A program made the translations under genes and the position numbers. The notes below the pieces were generated by a model that saw only the letters and a program-made list of their open reading frames with translations, was not told where the DNA came from and made no database searches. DNA of 64,000 nucleotides from JACNIZ01 sp964344765 (GTDB taxonomy: Bacteria; Planctomycetota; UBA1135), in the NCBI GenBank assembly GCA_964344765.1, contig CAYFOM010000007.1, forward strand, positions 54,796 through 118,795. The letters run 5' to 3'. Of this stretch, positions 8,932 to 19,445 are shown piece after piece. Position 1 is the stretch's first letter. Each line of letters opens with the position of its first letter.

Positions 8932-10445
8932 GGGACAATCATCAACTCGGTGACCGCTGAACTTAAACGCCCCTGCTGGGGGTTGTCCACGGTTGCTGCG
9001 GCTAGGTAAAGCGAAGTGCCGGAAAGAATGGAAAGGAACGGGTTCGCCAAGATTTTGGCTTGGGCATGTCCGTTTGCATCCAAGGTGCCGATGCGGTTGA
9101 CGATGGTGTGAGGATCGCCAAGACCGTTGAGTGCGCCGTAGAAGGTTTGGTCGGCGGTCAGTGGAATGTCAATGCCGGCCATGAACTCGGGGCCTACCCC
9201 GCTAGACGACGCCAGGACTACATAGAGTTCACCCGCTTCTGATGCAGGGAAGTCCAAGTTAAGGGTGACTTCATCCGTGCTGCTTGCACTTAACCAGCGC
9301 GCATCCAGCGACAGGAAGGGCTGGAAGCTGTACACCGTCACCTCGCCGGCTTGGTTCAGCCCGGAGTGATCTTTGGATGGATCGGCAATTCCAAAATCCG
9401 GCAATCCATCACCATTGACGTCGCCCAAAGCACTGACGTTGAAGCCGTGCGCGCCCGGGATTTGGGCTTGGAGGATTCCCGATCTGCCGTTGCGCAGGCG
9501 GACGTTCGGCGGGCCGAGCGGGCTGTCGCTGCTGAGCATTTCGTCGAAGCCGTCGCCGTCTAAATCTCCGGCGCTTCCTGGGAACCACCCAGGGAATTGA
9601 TGGATATAGCCTCCGTGAGCGCCCGAGAAAGTGAGAATCATTTGATTCGGGCCACTGCAATGAAGATCGCAAATGCCGTCGCCATCGACATCGCCGGCGG
9701 CGGCGATCGGAGCGTCCAGCGATGCAAAGGCATACAAGATGGACTTGTCGATTCCGGAGATGACTTCGATTCGCGGATTGGCGAACGGCGTATTGAGTCG
9801 GACGATTGCATAGTCGGCGTGGCCGTCACCGTTGACGTCGCCCATACCTGCCAGGGCGTAACCATAAGCTCCATTCGAAACGGAGCCGACAATGCGGTGG
9901 ATCTGGGTGCCCGTTGCACCGGAGTAGGCGTAAACGGCACCAGCGTTATTTACCCCGGCGATGTCCATGTTCGGGGCGGATACGAGAATATCGGGAACCC
10001 CATCGGCATCGATATCGCCGCCGGCTTCAATCACTTGGCCGAAGTTGGTTCCAGGACCGCCGGTCCAGGTGTGCAGCAGCGATCCGCTGGCGCCGGAATA
10101 GGCGAACGCCGCTGTCGGGAAGCTTCCGGGTGACATCACAAAATCAGGGATGCCGTCACCGTCGATGTCGCCTAAGTTGGCGACGTTGGATACGTTGTTC
10201 CATTGATGGATGATGCTGCCATCTAAGCCGGAAAGAATCTTTACCGATGAGTCGGAGCCAACTGCGATGTCATCGAAACCATCTCCGTTGATGTCACCCG
10301 CATGATCAAGATCTTCGCCCAAATTTTCGTTGGCAGTTTGACCCTTGATCGTCAGGATCGGGCTCAACTCGCCACCAACTTGGCTAGTGGCAGGCGCGGT
10401 GGATAAGCCAAGAATGAATACTGCAAATAGCGGTTTGGTGTCCAT
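8928..10445 (-). CDS. secreted FG-GAP repeat protein (beta-propeller)
   Basis: 505 residues from ATG 10445 (MDTKPLFAVFILGLSTAPATS signal peptide); a longer frame upstream would have no signal peptide and is rejected. Six to seven repeats of the form AGDINGDGFDDIAVGS (calcium-binding DxDxDG loops) build an integrin-alpha-like propeller over ~45-385. The last ~125 residues form a separate module with DFPASEAGELYVVLASSSGVGP and the ending SSAVTELMIVP. It is clearly paralogous to the protein encoded at 13757-15274, which has the same length and layout. Role unknown; such proteins are usually surface or secreted adhesins. Confidence 0.85.
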   Translation of the reverse strand: MDTKPLFAVFILGLSTAPATSQVGGELSPILTIKGQTANENLGEDLDHAGDINGDGFDDIAVGSDSSVKILSGLDGSIIHQWNNVSNVANLGDIDGDGIPDFVMSPGSFPTAAFAYSGASGSLLHTWTGGPGTNFGQVIEAGGDIDADGVPDILVSAPNMDIAGVNNAGAVYAYSGATGTQIHRIVGSVSNGAYGYALAGMGDVNGDGHADYAIVRLNTPFANPRIEVISGIDKSILYAFASLDAPIAAAGDVDGDGICDLHCSGPNQMILTFSGAHGGYIHQFPGWFPGSAGDLDGDGFDEMLSSDSPLGPPNVRLRNGRSGILQAQIPGAHGFNVSALGDVNGDGLPDFGIADPSKDHSGLNQAGEVTVYSFQPFLSLDARWLSASSTDEVTLNLDFPASEAGELYVVLASSSGVGPEFMAGIDIPLTADQTFYGALNGLGDPHTIVNRIGTLDANGHAQAKILANPFLSILSGTSLYLAAATVDNPQQGRLSSAVTELMIVP

Positions 10446-10477
10446 GGAGCCGAGTATTTGGAAAGCGTTTTTAGGGA

Positions 10478-13400
10478 TCAGTATTGGGGAGAATTCGCGG
10501 CGCCGGGTGTGCCGTGACTGTTTAAATCCGCGCGCCAATTGCGGGGGGAGGAATTGGCTAACGCAGGGCGAAGCAATTCTAGCGTAGGCCCTAAACCATT
10601 GGGCGACGTCGGCCAATGCGGCTGGAAATGGTATTCCACTTGATCCATTAATGTGCCGCCAGCGTTCTCCAGGCGGAGTTCTTCGCCATTCGAGCTGAGA
10701 CCGAAACCAAGATCGCCGATGGCGTTGGGAACCGCAGGAAACAGCGCATGGAAATCATTGAGATCCTGGCACAACACTAAGTATTCGCGCGCACCGAGCA
10801 TGGTGCCTGGCGGGATGACGAAGTTGTTGTTGTCGTCGTGGAATTGCCAGTTGGATAAATCCACTAGTTGATCGGAGTTGTTGTAAAGCTCCACCCAATC
10901 GCCGGGATCGAAGTCGTCGGCAGACTTGTAATTGATTTCGTTGATGACAACAGATGGCCCGACTTGAATGAAATTCGCAGTCAGCGAATAAGCCGTGGTG
11001 GAGTCAACGGAAATGCTCGTTGTTTGCGGCAGCAGCGGATCGGACCACGAATCAAAAACATATCCCTCAGCCGGAACCGCAGTGACTTCTACCGGAACGG
11101 TCGGGAAATATTGGCCGATGAACGGTTCGGTGACTTGGATCGCGGTTAAATCCAAATAGCCGCCACCGGCGGGGGTGACGTCGAGGCTGAGTTCGTAGGT
11201 GGGCGGCAGCTGGAACTCCGAACGAATGTGCTGCATCGCGCGCGCCGGCCGAATAGTGAAGAAGTCGCGGATGTCATCGACTTCATTCTGCCATTGGTAG
11301 TACTTGCCGCCCCAGCGCTGTTTATGGCGCTTCATCTCAGGATCCATTTCCGCTGCAATGCGATCCACTTCGGCAAGGGTACGACTGGGCTGGAAACGCG
11401 TATTCAACATATCCGCGTAGCGATTAATGAAGTGATTGCGAAACTCCAAGTTCTCGAGCATCTCGCGGAACAAAAACGAGAAGTTCACACCGCCGCCGGG
11501 GTTGTCGTAACCAATCGCAAAACGCAGCGTGTTGTCGTACGCATCGTCTTCATCGGCCATGCCGTTATCGACGTCGTATAGCAGCCAACGCCAACGCCCA
11601 TCTTCGGTGCGCGGCCGCCACATCTTGCTGTTGTGATGCGGCCAGTCCCGGTTGGCGAGGAAGATCTCGGTGATCAAATAGGTGGCGTAGTTTTCGACAT
11701 CGACCAAGGTTTCGAACTGCGCGTAATGGCCCGGATCATCTAGCGGGTTGTTCAACACGAAGGTGATCATGTCATCCCAATGTTTGGTGTCGCCTTCGAT
11801 AGCTTGCACCACCATGCGCGATTTGGCGCCGAAGCGCCCGGCAGTTTCGAGTAGGTCAAGCTGGTTCGGATCGACGCCTGTGTGATACTCCAAGTAATAC
11901 TTATCAATGCGTTCGCGCAGGTTTTGAATGCCCCAATATTCGCCGTTCAGCACAAGCGCCGCCGAGCGGAAGGCCGCCGCCTCCAAGTCTTCACCGCGAA
12001 TGATTCGCGCCGCCAGCCCATCGCGTAAATGTCCGCGGTTGTTGTCGGTGCCGGCATTGCGCAGCAAGATCCGCTTGAAACGATCCAGCCCTTCGTGATG
12101 AAAAACGCGCCCTTCAAACTCCGAAGCGCGATAGCCGCCGCGCGACAACATGCGAAAACTTTTCTGCGCCCAAATGCGCGACAAACCGCCATGAATCGCC
12201 AAGCCGATGTCCTGTGCGAATCGCACCGAGCCATCGGTTTCAAACAGCTCGACGTGAGCCGGGCGTTCCCAATCCTCGGCGTAGTTTTCATAAATGCCTA
12301 AATTCGGATCCCACAAGTGATCGGGGTCGGTGACGAGTGAAACCGTCGGCAAGTCGGTGGGCACGCTGCCGTAATAACTGTGCGTAGTAATCCAACTCGG
12401 CCATAGGTTCGGTTCAAACGCCCGCGCGCGCACGATCTGGAAAGTGTTTTGTCGCACGATCGGCGCTGTGTAAAGCGTCGACGTTTCGGTCGGTTCACTG
12501 CCATCGAATGTGTAGCGAATCTCCGCGCCGGTGGGGTGAGTGAGCGTGATCAGCTCGCCACTTGCCACGTTCCCTGGCGGAGGATCCATCTCCACCATTT
12601 GCGAGAATCCCGGTTGCGCTAACGCCGTATTCGTTTCTCCTGGCGTCGCATATTCGAAGTACCACTGCCCCGGTAATCCCTGCGGATGACGTCCGCGCGA
12701 AACGTCGACGTACATCGGTCCGGTTGTAATCCATTCGACCCGGGTGCCGTCGGGCTTGGTCAGCACCAGCGTGTCGCCGAGCGAATCCAGTTTGAAGTTG
12801 GTGTGCAGCGCAGGTTGATCAAAAATCAACATCGGATGCGCTTGGCTGACCGGGTCACGGTCGGTGCGTCCGATGGACAACATCGGGATCGCAGTCAAGT
12901 CGCTGCCGTTGACGTTGGCGTTGTGCACTTGCACCGCCAACACGTTTTTACCCGGAAGGAATCGATCACGAAAATCTTCCAAAGCCAGTCCGCGAATCTT
13001 GAGTCCACGATGCAAGTGCGCTTCCACCGATGTTTCCGCCAGTCGATCAAAGGCAGGATGATCCCCCGGCCGATCCATGTTGACGCGCGCAATTTCTTCT
13101 CCATTCAAATAGGCAACAAATCCATCATCAACATCCATGTGCAAAAACGCCATGGTGATGTCTTCCGTCAATCCCGCCGGCAGGTGGAACGACTTGCGCA
13201 GGTAGATGGTGTCCGCCTTAATCCAAGTGTTGTCGTCTTGGTCGCCGTAACCAAATCCACTCGGCCCTTTTGGTAGCGAAGAATCATCAAAGTTAACCGT
13301 GTACCAATCCGCCGGCGGTTCCTGATTGCCCGGCGCGTAATGCCATTCGTCACCCTCGGTGATCAAGGTGTGATACTCGTTATGCGCCACCCGCCGATCG

Positions 13401-13681
13401 CGCCCGGATGCGAACACCACCAAGTGTTCCTTCGGGCCGAGAAAGTACTCCGGAAAAGTCCACTGAAACGGATCGGCCGGATCATCGCTCAAGCCCCATC
13501 CCTGCAAATTCACCGTCGCCGCACTGCCGTTCCAAATCTCAATCCAATCCGGCGACGTGCCGTCGGCGTCGACTTTGGACTCAACGTTGGAGCTGCAGTA
13601 TTCAGTAATCACCACCTGCCCAGCAGCAGGAACGGCCAGGGCAAGCGCAGCGAGCGCAATTGCGGGGGAGAGGGTCGACAT
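10478..13681 (-). CDS. secreted CotH-kinase / lamin-tail domain protein
   Basis: 1067 residues with signal peptide (MSTLSPAIALAALALAVPAAG). An N-terminal lamin-tail domain (VVITEYCSSN...SPDWIEIWN, ~22-95) is followed by a beta-sandwich region (~110-260) and a chitobiase-like segment (ITLTHPTGAEIRYTFDGSEPTE, ~385). A CotH kinase-like domain spans ~430-760, with WRWLLYDVDNGMADEDDAYDN supplying the acidic catalytic-type residues, and a second lamin-tail domain lies near the end (VVINEINYKSADDFDPGDWVELYN, ~915). CotH proteins phosphorylate secreted proteins in spore coats; in environmental bacteria this architecture is common and uncharacterised. It lies between two FG-GAP paralogues, with 32- and 75-bp spacers, all on the minus strand. 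Confidence 0.88.
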   Translation of the reverse strand: MSTLSPAIALAALALAVPAAGQVVITEYCSSNVESKVDADGTSPDWIEIWNGSAATVNLQGWGLSDDPADPFQWTFPEYFLGPKEHLVVFASGRDRRVAHNEYHTLITEGDEWHYAPGNQEPPADWYTVNFDDSSLPKGPSGFGYGDQDDNTWIKADTIYLRKSFHLPAGLTEDITMAFLHMDVDDGFVAYLNGEEIARVNMDRPGDHPAFDRLAETSVEAHLHRGLKIRGLALEDFRDRFLPGKNVLAVQVHNANVNGSDLTAIPMLSIGRTDRDPVSQAHPMLIFDQPALHTNFKLDSLGDTLVLTKPDGTRVEWITTGPMYVDVSRGRHPQGLPGQWYFEYATPGETNTALAQPGFSQMVEMDPPPGNVASGELITLTHPTGAEIRYTFDGSEPTETSTLYTAPIVRQNTFQIVRARAFEPNLWPSWITTHSYYGSVPTDLPTVSLVTDPDHLWDPNLGIYENYAEDWERPAHVELFETDGSVRFAQDIGLAIHGGLSRIWAQKSFRMLSRGGYRASEFEGRVFHHEGLDRFKRILLRNAGTDNNRGHLRDGLAARIIRGEDLEAAAFRSAALVLNGEYWGIQNLRERIDKYYLEYHTGVDPNQLDLLETAGRFGAKSRMVVQAIEGDTKHWDDMITFVLNNPLDDPGHYAQFETLVDVENYATYLITEIFLANRDWPHHNSKMWRPRTEDGRWRWLLYDVDNGMADEDDAYDNTLRFAIGYDNPGGGVNFSFLFREMLENLEFRNHFINRYADMLNTRFQPSRTLAEVDRIAAEMDPEMKRHKQRWGGKYYQWQNEVDDIRDFFTIRPARAMQHIRSEFQLPPTYELSLDVTPAGGGYLDLTAIQVTEPFIGQYFPTVPVEVTAVPAEGYVFDSWSDPLLPQTTSISVDSTTAYSLTANFIQVGPSVVINEINYKSADDFDPGDWVELYNNSDQLVDLSNWQFHDDNNNFVIPPGTMLGAREYLVLCQDLNDFHALFPAVPNAIGDLGFGLSSNGEELRLENAGGTLMDQVEYHFQPHWPTSPNGLGPTLELLRPALANSSPRNWRADLNSHGTPGAANSPQY

Positions 13682-13756
13682 GGAGGAATTGGAGGAATTC
13701 TTAATCCTACTCCGAATCCCAATATCCGGCCCCCGGTTTTCGCCGCCGATCCTACC

Positions 13757-15274
13757 CTAGGGAAGGATTTCCAGCTTCGTCACAGCCGAGCTCATGCGCA
13801 CACGGCCGGTTCCAAATGTGACCGCGGCAAAATACAAATCCATCCCAGCGAACGCAGCAAGCGCAGGGTGGGAAACCATCGATGCTGTTCCGTCGCCATT
13901 CCCGTCGAGCACGCCGATGCGATCGAAGACGAAGACGTTATCGGCAAATCCCTGCAATGCGGCGTAGAACAAGGTGTCATCGGTGAGTGGGATGAAAACG
14001 GGGCCAGCTTGAATCGGTCCTACGCCGGTTGCCGAAACCAATACGCAATAAAGCTCACCCGCTTCTGATGCCGGGAAGTTCAAACTTGCATCTACAGATT
14101 GGGTTCCTGATGCAGTGAGCGAAGGAGCATTCAATGAGAGCAGTGGGTGGAAGCGGTAGACGTCAACACGTCCACGGTAAATCAGTCCACCTGCGCCATA
14201 ATGGTCGTATCCAATTGCAAAGTTAGGAGAACCATCTCCATTCGTGTCTTCCAGTCTCGCCATTTCGGCATAAGTTGAGATAGGAAGAATGGCATGGGCA
14301 ACGCCGGATACGCCGCTGTGGATGAAGGTTTCCGTTCCGGATCCCCAGTTGATATTTCTAGAAGCAAATTCATTGCGACCATCGCCATCTAAATCTTCTA
14401 TGACAAAGCCGCCTGAAAACATGTGCGAGCTAATGGTTGCACCGGTGACCGCTGAGACAAAATGCAACCACCACGGATTTCGGTATGCAAAATCGGCAAC
14501 GCCATCGCCATCCATATCCCCGCACTTCAGCGGCTCAATTCCATCTAAGTATTCAAATAACTTGACTTGATCCTTGCCGGAAAAAATTTGGCAAAAGTCA
14601 TCGGCGGGGTAATCGACATCGCCATCCTCTCCGACGCCGAAATCGTCAAAACCATCGCCGTTAATGTCGCCTAGACCAGTTACATACGAGCCGAAATGAC
14701 CGTACTTATTTTGGCCATACACGCGGAATAATTCACTGCCGTCCGCCCCCGAAAAAACATAGATCATGCCACAGGAGGTCCTGGTGCCGTGATCCTGGTT
14801 GCGAGCTCCAACGATGTAGTCCGGCACACCATCCGCATTGACGTCGCCGGCTCCGTTTACGGCATAGCCGAAGCCAGTCCACACCGAATCGGAATGCGAG
14901 TAAATCGTAGAGCCGCTTGCCCCTGAAAGCACTGTGACTTGGTCGGCATAACCGCCAATGATGATGTCGTCCGTTCCATCCAGATCAATATCCCCAGCGT
15001 TTTCGATGACGTGGCCATGTTGCCATTCATACAAAATGGAGCCATCGGCACTCGAATAAACCCGCGCGGTATCGCCAGAACAGCCGACGAGTAGATCATC
15101 CAAGCCGTCGCCGTCGACGTCGATCGAGCGGCCGAGGTAGCGTCCGACCTGGTCATAGGATGCCTGGCCGGTGATGGTTTGAATCAATTCCAGTTCCCCG
15201 CCGACTTGGGCTGGGATTGGAGATGCACAAAAATGGAGGGCGGCCAGTAGGGGGAGGAATAACCGATAAGTCAT
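13757..15274 (-). CDS. secreted FG-GAP repeat protein (paralogue of 8928-10445)
   Basis: 505 residues: signal peptide (MTYRLFLPLLAALHFCASPIPA), then repeated calcium loops such as SIDVDGDGLDDLLVGCSGD, GAGDVNADGVPDYIVGARN and GLGDINGDGFDDFGVGEDG making a beta-propeller over ~35-375. The C-terminal module has NFPASEAGELYCVLVSATGVGP and ends SSAVTKLEILP, matching the paralogue's. It is the first gene of a probable three-gene minus-strand run with the CotH protein and the second FG-GAP gene. Function unknown; likely exported surface protein. Confidence 0.85.
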   Translation of the reverse strand: MTYRLFLPLLAALHFCASPIPAQVGGELELIQTITGQASYDQVGRYLGRSIDVDGDGLDDLLVGCSGDTARVYSSADGSILYEWQHGHVIENAGDIDLDGTDDIIIGGYADQVTVLSGASGSTIYSHSDSVWTGFGYAVNGAGDVNADGVPDYIVGARNQDHGTRTSCGMIYVFSGADGSELFRVYGQNKYGHFGSYVTGLGDINGDGFDDFGVGEDGDVDYPADDFCQIFSGKDQVKLFEYLDGIEPLKCGDMDGDGVADFAYRNPWWLHFVSAVTGATISSHMFSGGFVIEDLDGDGRNEFASRNINWGSGTETFIHSGVSGVAHAILPISTYAEMARLEDTNGDGSPNFAIGYDHYGAGGLIYRGRVDVYRFHPLLSLNAPSLTASGTQSVDASLNFPASEAGELYCVLVSATGVGPIQAGPVFIPLTDDTLFYAALQGFADNVFVFDRIGVLDGNGDGTASMVSHPALAAFAGMDLYFAAVTFGTGRVRMSSAVTKLEILP

Positions 15275-15308
15275 GTTGCGATTGTACTCTGCAACAGGAT
15301 TCTTTCCG

Positions 15309-16187
15309 CTAATTGAGATTGTCGACGATCTCGTAAACCACGTCGGTGATGTCGAGATCGGAAGTGTGGACCTCCATTTCCGCTTGGGCGTAAAGCGGTT
15401 CGCGAAGGCGCAACAACTCTTTGAGTTCGGTCGGTGCGTTTTGACGGCCGGCCATTGGGCGGTGGTCGCCTTGATCGAGCACGCGGTTGAAATAGTCTTC
15501 GGCTTCGGCGCGCAGCCAGACGGTTGTGAAGCGGCTTAGTGCTAAGTTGAAAGAAGCTTCGTCGGTGACGATTCCTCCGGGAAGGGCGACGACCACCGGA
15601 CGACCGCTGGCAATCAAGTTTGCAAGCGCGTCGTAGGCCAGCTTGCGGTAATAGTCTTCACCATGCAGCGCGAAGATTTCGCCGGTGCGGATGCCGGCTA
15701 GCTTTTCGATTTCGGTGGTGAGTTCGATGAACGGTAGAGCTAGTACCGAACTTAACTCCGGGCCGACGGTGGATTTGCCGGCGCCGCGCATGCCGATCAA
15801 GGCAAAGCCGTTGCGGGTGTCGCGTTGCAGCACCGCCTCAACCGCACTCAGGCAAGGCTGCAGCTGATCGGTGGGGCAGTTGGCGATGCGCGAGCGCAGC
15901 GTTTGACGCAGTAGCGCATCGGCTTCGCTCTCCTGGATGGGGGCGGTGGCGGCCCCAGTGGTGGCGGTTTGCAGCAAATCGACCAGGTCGGTGCCGAAGC
16001 CGTCGGCCAGTGCAGCGAGACGGCCGATGGCGATATTGGCTTGGCCGGCCTCCAGTTGAGTCATGAAACGGGCACTCAGGCCAGAGCGCTGAGCCGCCTC
16101 TTTGATGGTCCAGCCCCGAGCGGTGCGCAGTTGGCGCACTCTCTTTCCCAGCTTGGGCAGCAACGGATGGGGCTCCGACGAGGACAT
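15309..16187 (-). CDS. boxR: BoxR/BzdR-type transcriptional regulator (HTH-XRE + shikimate-kinase-like)
   Basis: 292 residues from ATG 16187; a longer frame reaching 16295 would run into the divergent promoter and is rejected. An N-terminal XRE helix-turn-helix (LGKRVRQLRTARGWTIKEAAQRSGLSARFMTQ, ~11-42) is joined by a linker (~75-110) to a shikimate-kinase-like domain with P-loop GMRGAGKSTVG (~140). This two-domain design is that of BzdR/BoxR, repressors of benzoate genes that sense benzoyl-CoA through the kinase-like domain (known for Azoarcus). It is divergent from boxC with an 80-bp spacer, the expected position for the locus regulator. Confidence 0.92.
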   Translation of the reverse strand: MSSSEPHPLLPKLGKRVRQLRTARGWTIKEAAQRSGLSARFMTQLEAGQANIAIGRLAALADGFGTDLVDLLQTATTGAATAPIQESEADALLRQTLRSRIANCPTDQLQPCLSAVEAVLQRDTRNGFALIGMRGAGKSTVGPELSSVLALPFIELTTEIEKLAGIRTGEIFALHGEDYYRKLAYDALANLIASGRPVVVALPGGIVTDEASFNLALSRFTTVWLRAEAEDYFNRVLDQGDHRPMAGRQNAPTELKELLRLREPLYAQAEMEVHTSDLDITDVVYEIVDNLN

Positions 16188-16267
16188 GTGCGCAGTATAA
16201 TGCCTAAATTGGGTCGGCGAAAGTGAAATATCTTGCGCATTGCCCATTCCTGGGGCAAAATCTCCCC
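16188..16267. promoter_or_regulatory. boxR-boxC divergent promoter/operator region
   Basis: The 80-bp spacer contains a perfect TATAAT (16196-16201) and two copies of the palindromic word TGCGCA (16189-16194 and 16234-16239), 45 bp apart, one at each end. These are candidate -10 and BoxR operator sequences by position only. No convincing -35 is seen for the TATAAT in the plus direction. Binding is not proven. Confidence 0.4.
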
Positions 16268-17911
16268 ATGGCAACTGCAACGAACACCGACGCACCGGTG
16301 CTGTTCGAGACCCATCCGGATCAGTACAAGCACCTCCGCCTGGAAGTCGACGGCCCCGTGGCCCGTATTTTCATCGACATTCAGGAAGACGAAGGCCTAC
16401 GCCCCGGCTACGCGCTGAAGCTGAATTCTTATGACCTCGGCGTCGATATTGAGCTCGCCGACGCAGTCCAGCGCATCCGCTTCGAGCACCCGCAGGTCGG
16501 CGCAGTGCTGATCACCAGCGGTCAGGAAGGCGTCTTCAGCTCGGGCGCGAACATTTTCATGCTGGGTGCTTCCAGCCACGCGTTTAAGGTCAACTTCTGT
16601 AAGTACACCAACGAAACGCGCCTCGGCATTGAAGACGCCACCGAGAACTCCGGCAAGACTTTCATCGCCGGCTGCAACGGCGTCGCCTCCGGTGGGGGTT
16701 ATGAGTTGCCCGAAGCTTGCGAAGAGATCTACTTGGTCGACGACCGCCGCTCCGCAGTCTCCCTCCCTGAAATCCCGTACTTGGGCGTGCTGCCTGGCAC
16801 CGGCGGCCTGACTCGTTTGGTCGACAAGCGCAAGGTGCGTCGCGACTTGGCCGACATCTTCGTCACCTTGGCCGAAGGCGTAAAAGGCAAGCGCGCTAAG
16901 CAGTGGAAGTTGGTCGACGATGTGTTCCCGACTTCTAAGTTTGAGGAATCCGTCAACAACCGCGTTGCCGAAGTTGCCGGCGAAGGTCACCCGGATCGCA
17001 AAGGCATCACGCTCGATCCGCTCAACCCAACGGTTGAGGAAGACGTGATTGAATACCAACACGTCAAGTGTGAACTCAACGCCGCCGAGCGCACCGCCAC
17101 AATCACAATCACGGTGCCGGATGAACTGCCCGAGATTCCCGCCCAAGCCCACGATCTCGGTTCCTCTTGGTTCCCGCTGCAAGCCTTCCGCGAACTCGAC
17201 GACGCGATCCTGCGTTTGCGCTTCAACTATCCGGAACTCGGTTTGGTGCTGCTGCAAACTCGCGGCAACGCGCAAACCATGCTGCAGCTCGACCAGCAAC
17301 TGGCCGCTCGCCAAGACGATTGGTTTGTCGCTGAAGTCACTCACTTCCTCAAGCGCACGCTGAAGCGCGTCGACATGACTGCGCGCAGCTTCTTCGCCAT
17401 CATCGACGAAGACTCCTGCTTCGTCGGCACCTTGTACGAGCTGGCCCTCGCCGCCGACCGCATCTTCATGATGGAAGAGGACGGCGTCACCATGCAGCTG
17501 TCGCCGATGAACGGCGGTTTGCTGCCGATGGGCAACGGCTTGTCGCGACTGCAAGTGCGCTTCTACGGCGATGACGATCACGTCGCCGAGGTCATGACCC
17601 ACATGGAGCCGTTGGATTCCGACGAAGCCGACGAGCTGGGTTTGATCACCGTCGCCGCCGACGAAATCGACTGGGAAGACGAAGTGCGCCTCGCCATTGA
17701 AGAGCGCGCCAGCTTCTCGCCCGATTCGCTGACCGGCATGGAGCAGAGCATTCGCTTCGCCGGTCCGGAAACGCTGGAAACCAAAATCTTCGGTCGCTTG
17801 ACCGCATGGCAGAACTGGATCTTCCAACGCCCGAACGCCGTCGGCCCGAAGGGTGCGCTGTCGCTATACGGCCGCCCCGAAACTCCGGAATTCGACTGGA
17901 ACCGCACCTGA
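16268..17911 (+). CDS. boxC: benzoyl-CoA-dihydrodiol lyase
   Basis: 547 residues from ATG 16268, the usual BoxC size. Two enoyl-CoA hydratase/crotonase-like halves are present. The N-terminal half carries the diagnostic LRPGYALKLNSYDLGVDIEL, SSGANIFMLGASSHAFKVNF, GIEDATENSGKTFIAGCNG and LPGTGGLTRLVDKRKVRRDL segments (~45-205). BoxC opens the ring of 2,3-dihydro-2,3-epoxybenzoyl-CoA hydrolytically, giving 3,4-dehydroadipyl-CoA semialdehyde and formate (known from Azoarcus). First gene of the boxC-boxB-boxD run; boxB follows after 81 bp. No Shine-Dalgarno is visible. Confidence 0.96.
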   Translation: MATATNTDAPVLFETHPDQYKHLRLEVDGPVARIFIDIQEDEGLRPGYALKLNSYDLGVDIELADAVQRIRFEHPQVGAVLITSGQEGVFSSGANIFMLGASSHAFKVNFCKYTNETRLGIEDATENSGKTFIAGCNGVASGGGYELPEACEEIYLVDDRRSAVSLPEIPYLGVLPGTGGLTRLVDKRKVRRDLADIFVTLAEGVKGKRAKQWKLVDDVFPTSKFEESVNNRVAEVAGEGHPDRKGITLDPLNPTVEEDVIEYQHVKCELNAAERTATITITVPDELPEIPAQAHDLGSSWFPLQAFRELDDAILRLRFNYPELGLVLLQTRGNAQTMLQLDQQLAARQDDWFVAEVTHFLKRTLKRVDMTARSFFAIIDEDSCFVGTLYELALAADRIFMMEEDGVTMQLSPMNGGLLPMGNGLSRLQVRFYGDDDHVAEVMTHMEPLDSDEADELGLITVAADEIDWEDEVRLAIEERASFSPDSLTGMEQSIRFAGPETLETKIFGRLTAWQNWIFQRPNAVGPKGALSLYGRPETPEFDWNRT

Positions 17912-17926
17912 TCCACCTGCCCGCAT

Positions 17927-17948
17927 GTGTCGGTCCACGGGCCGACAC
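17927..17948 (+). other. intercistronic hairpin between boxC and boxB
   Basis: GTGTCGG (17927-17933) pairs with CCGACAC (17942-17948) around an 8-nt loop. There is no T-tract, so it is not a normal terminator; it may stabilise the upstream boxC message or tune boxB expression. Confidence 0.4.
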
Positions 17949-17992
17949 CGCACCGCCCTCTACGCCTTAAAACTCTCACGCATCAAACAACG

Positions 17993-19420
<1,428 letters not shown>

Positions 19421-19445
19421 TCGAGAAACTGTGACTCAATCCACC

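Noticed and set aside
16397..17827. 476-codon open frame antisense to boxC
   Set aside because: boxC has intact family motifs along its whole length on the plus strand; the antisense frame is a by-product of strong third-position G/C bias and has no recognisable motif.
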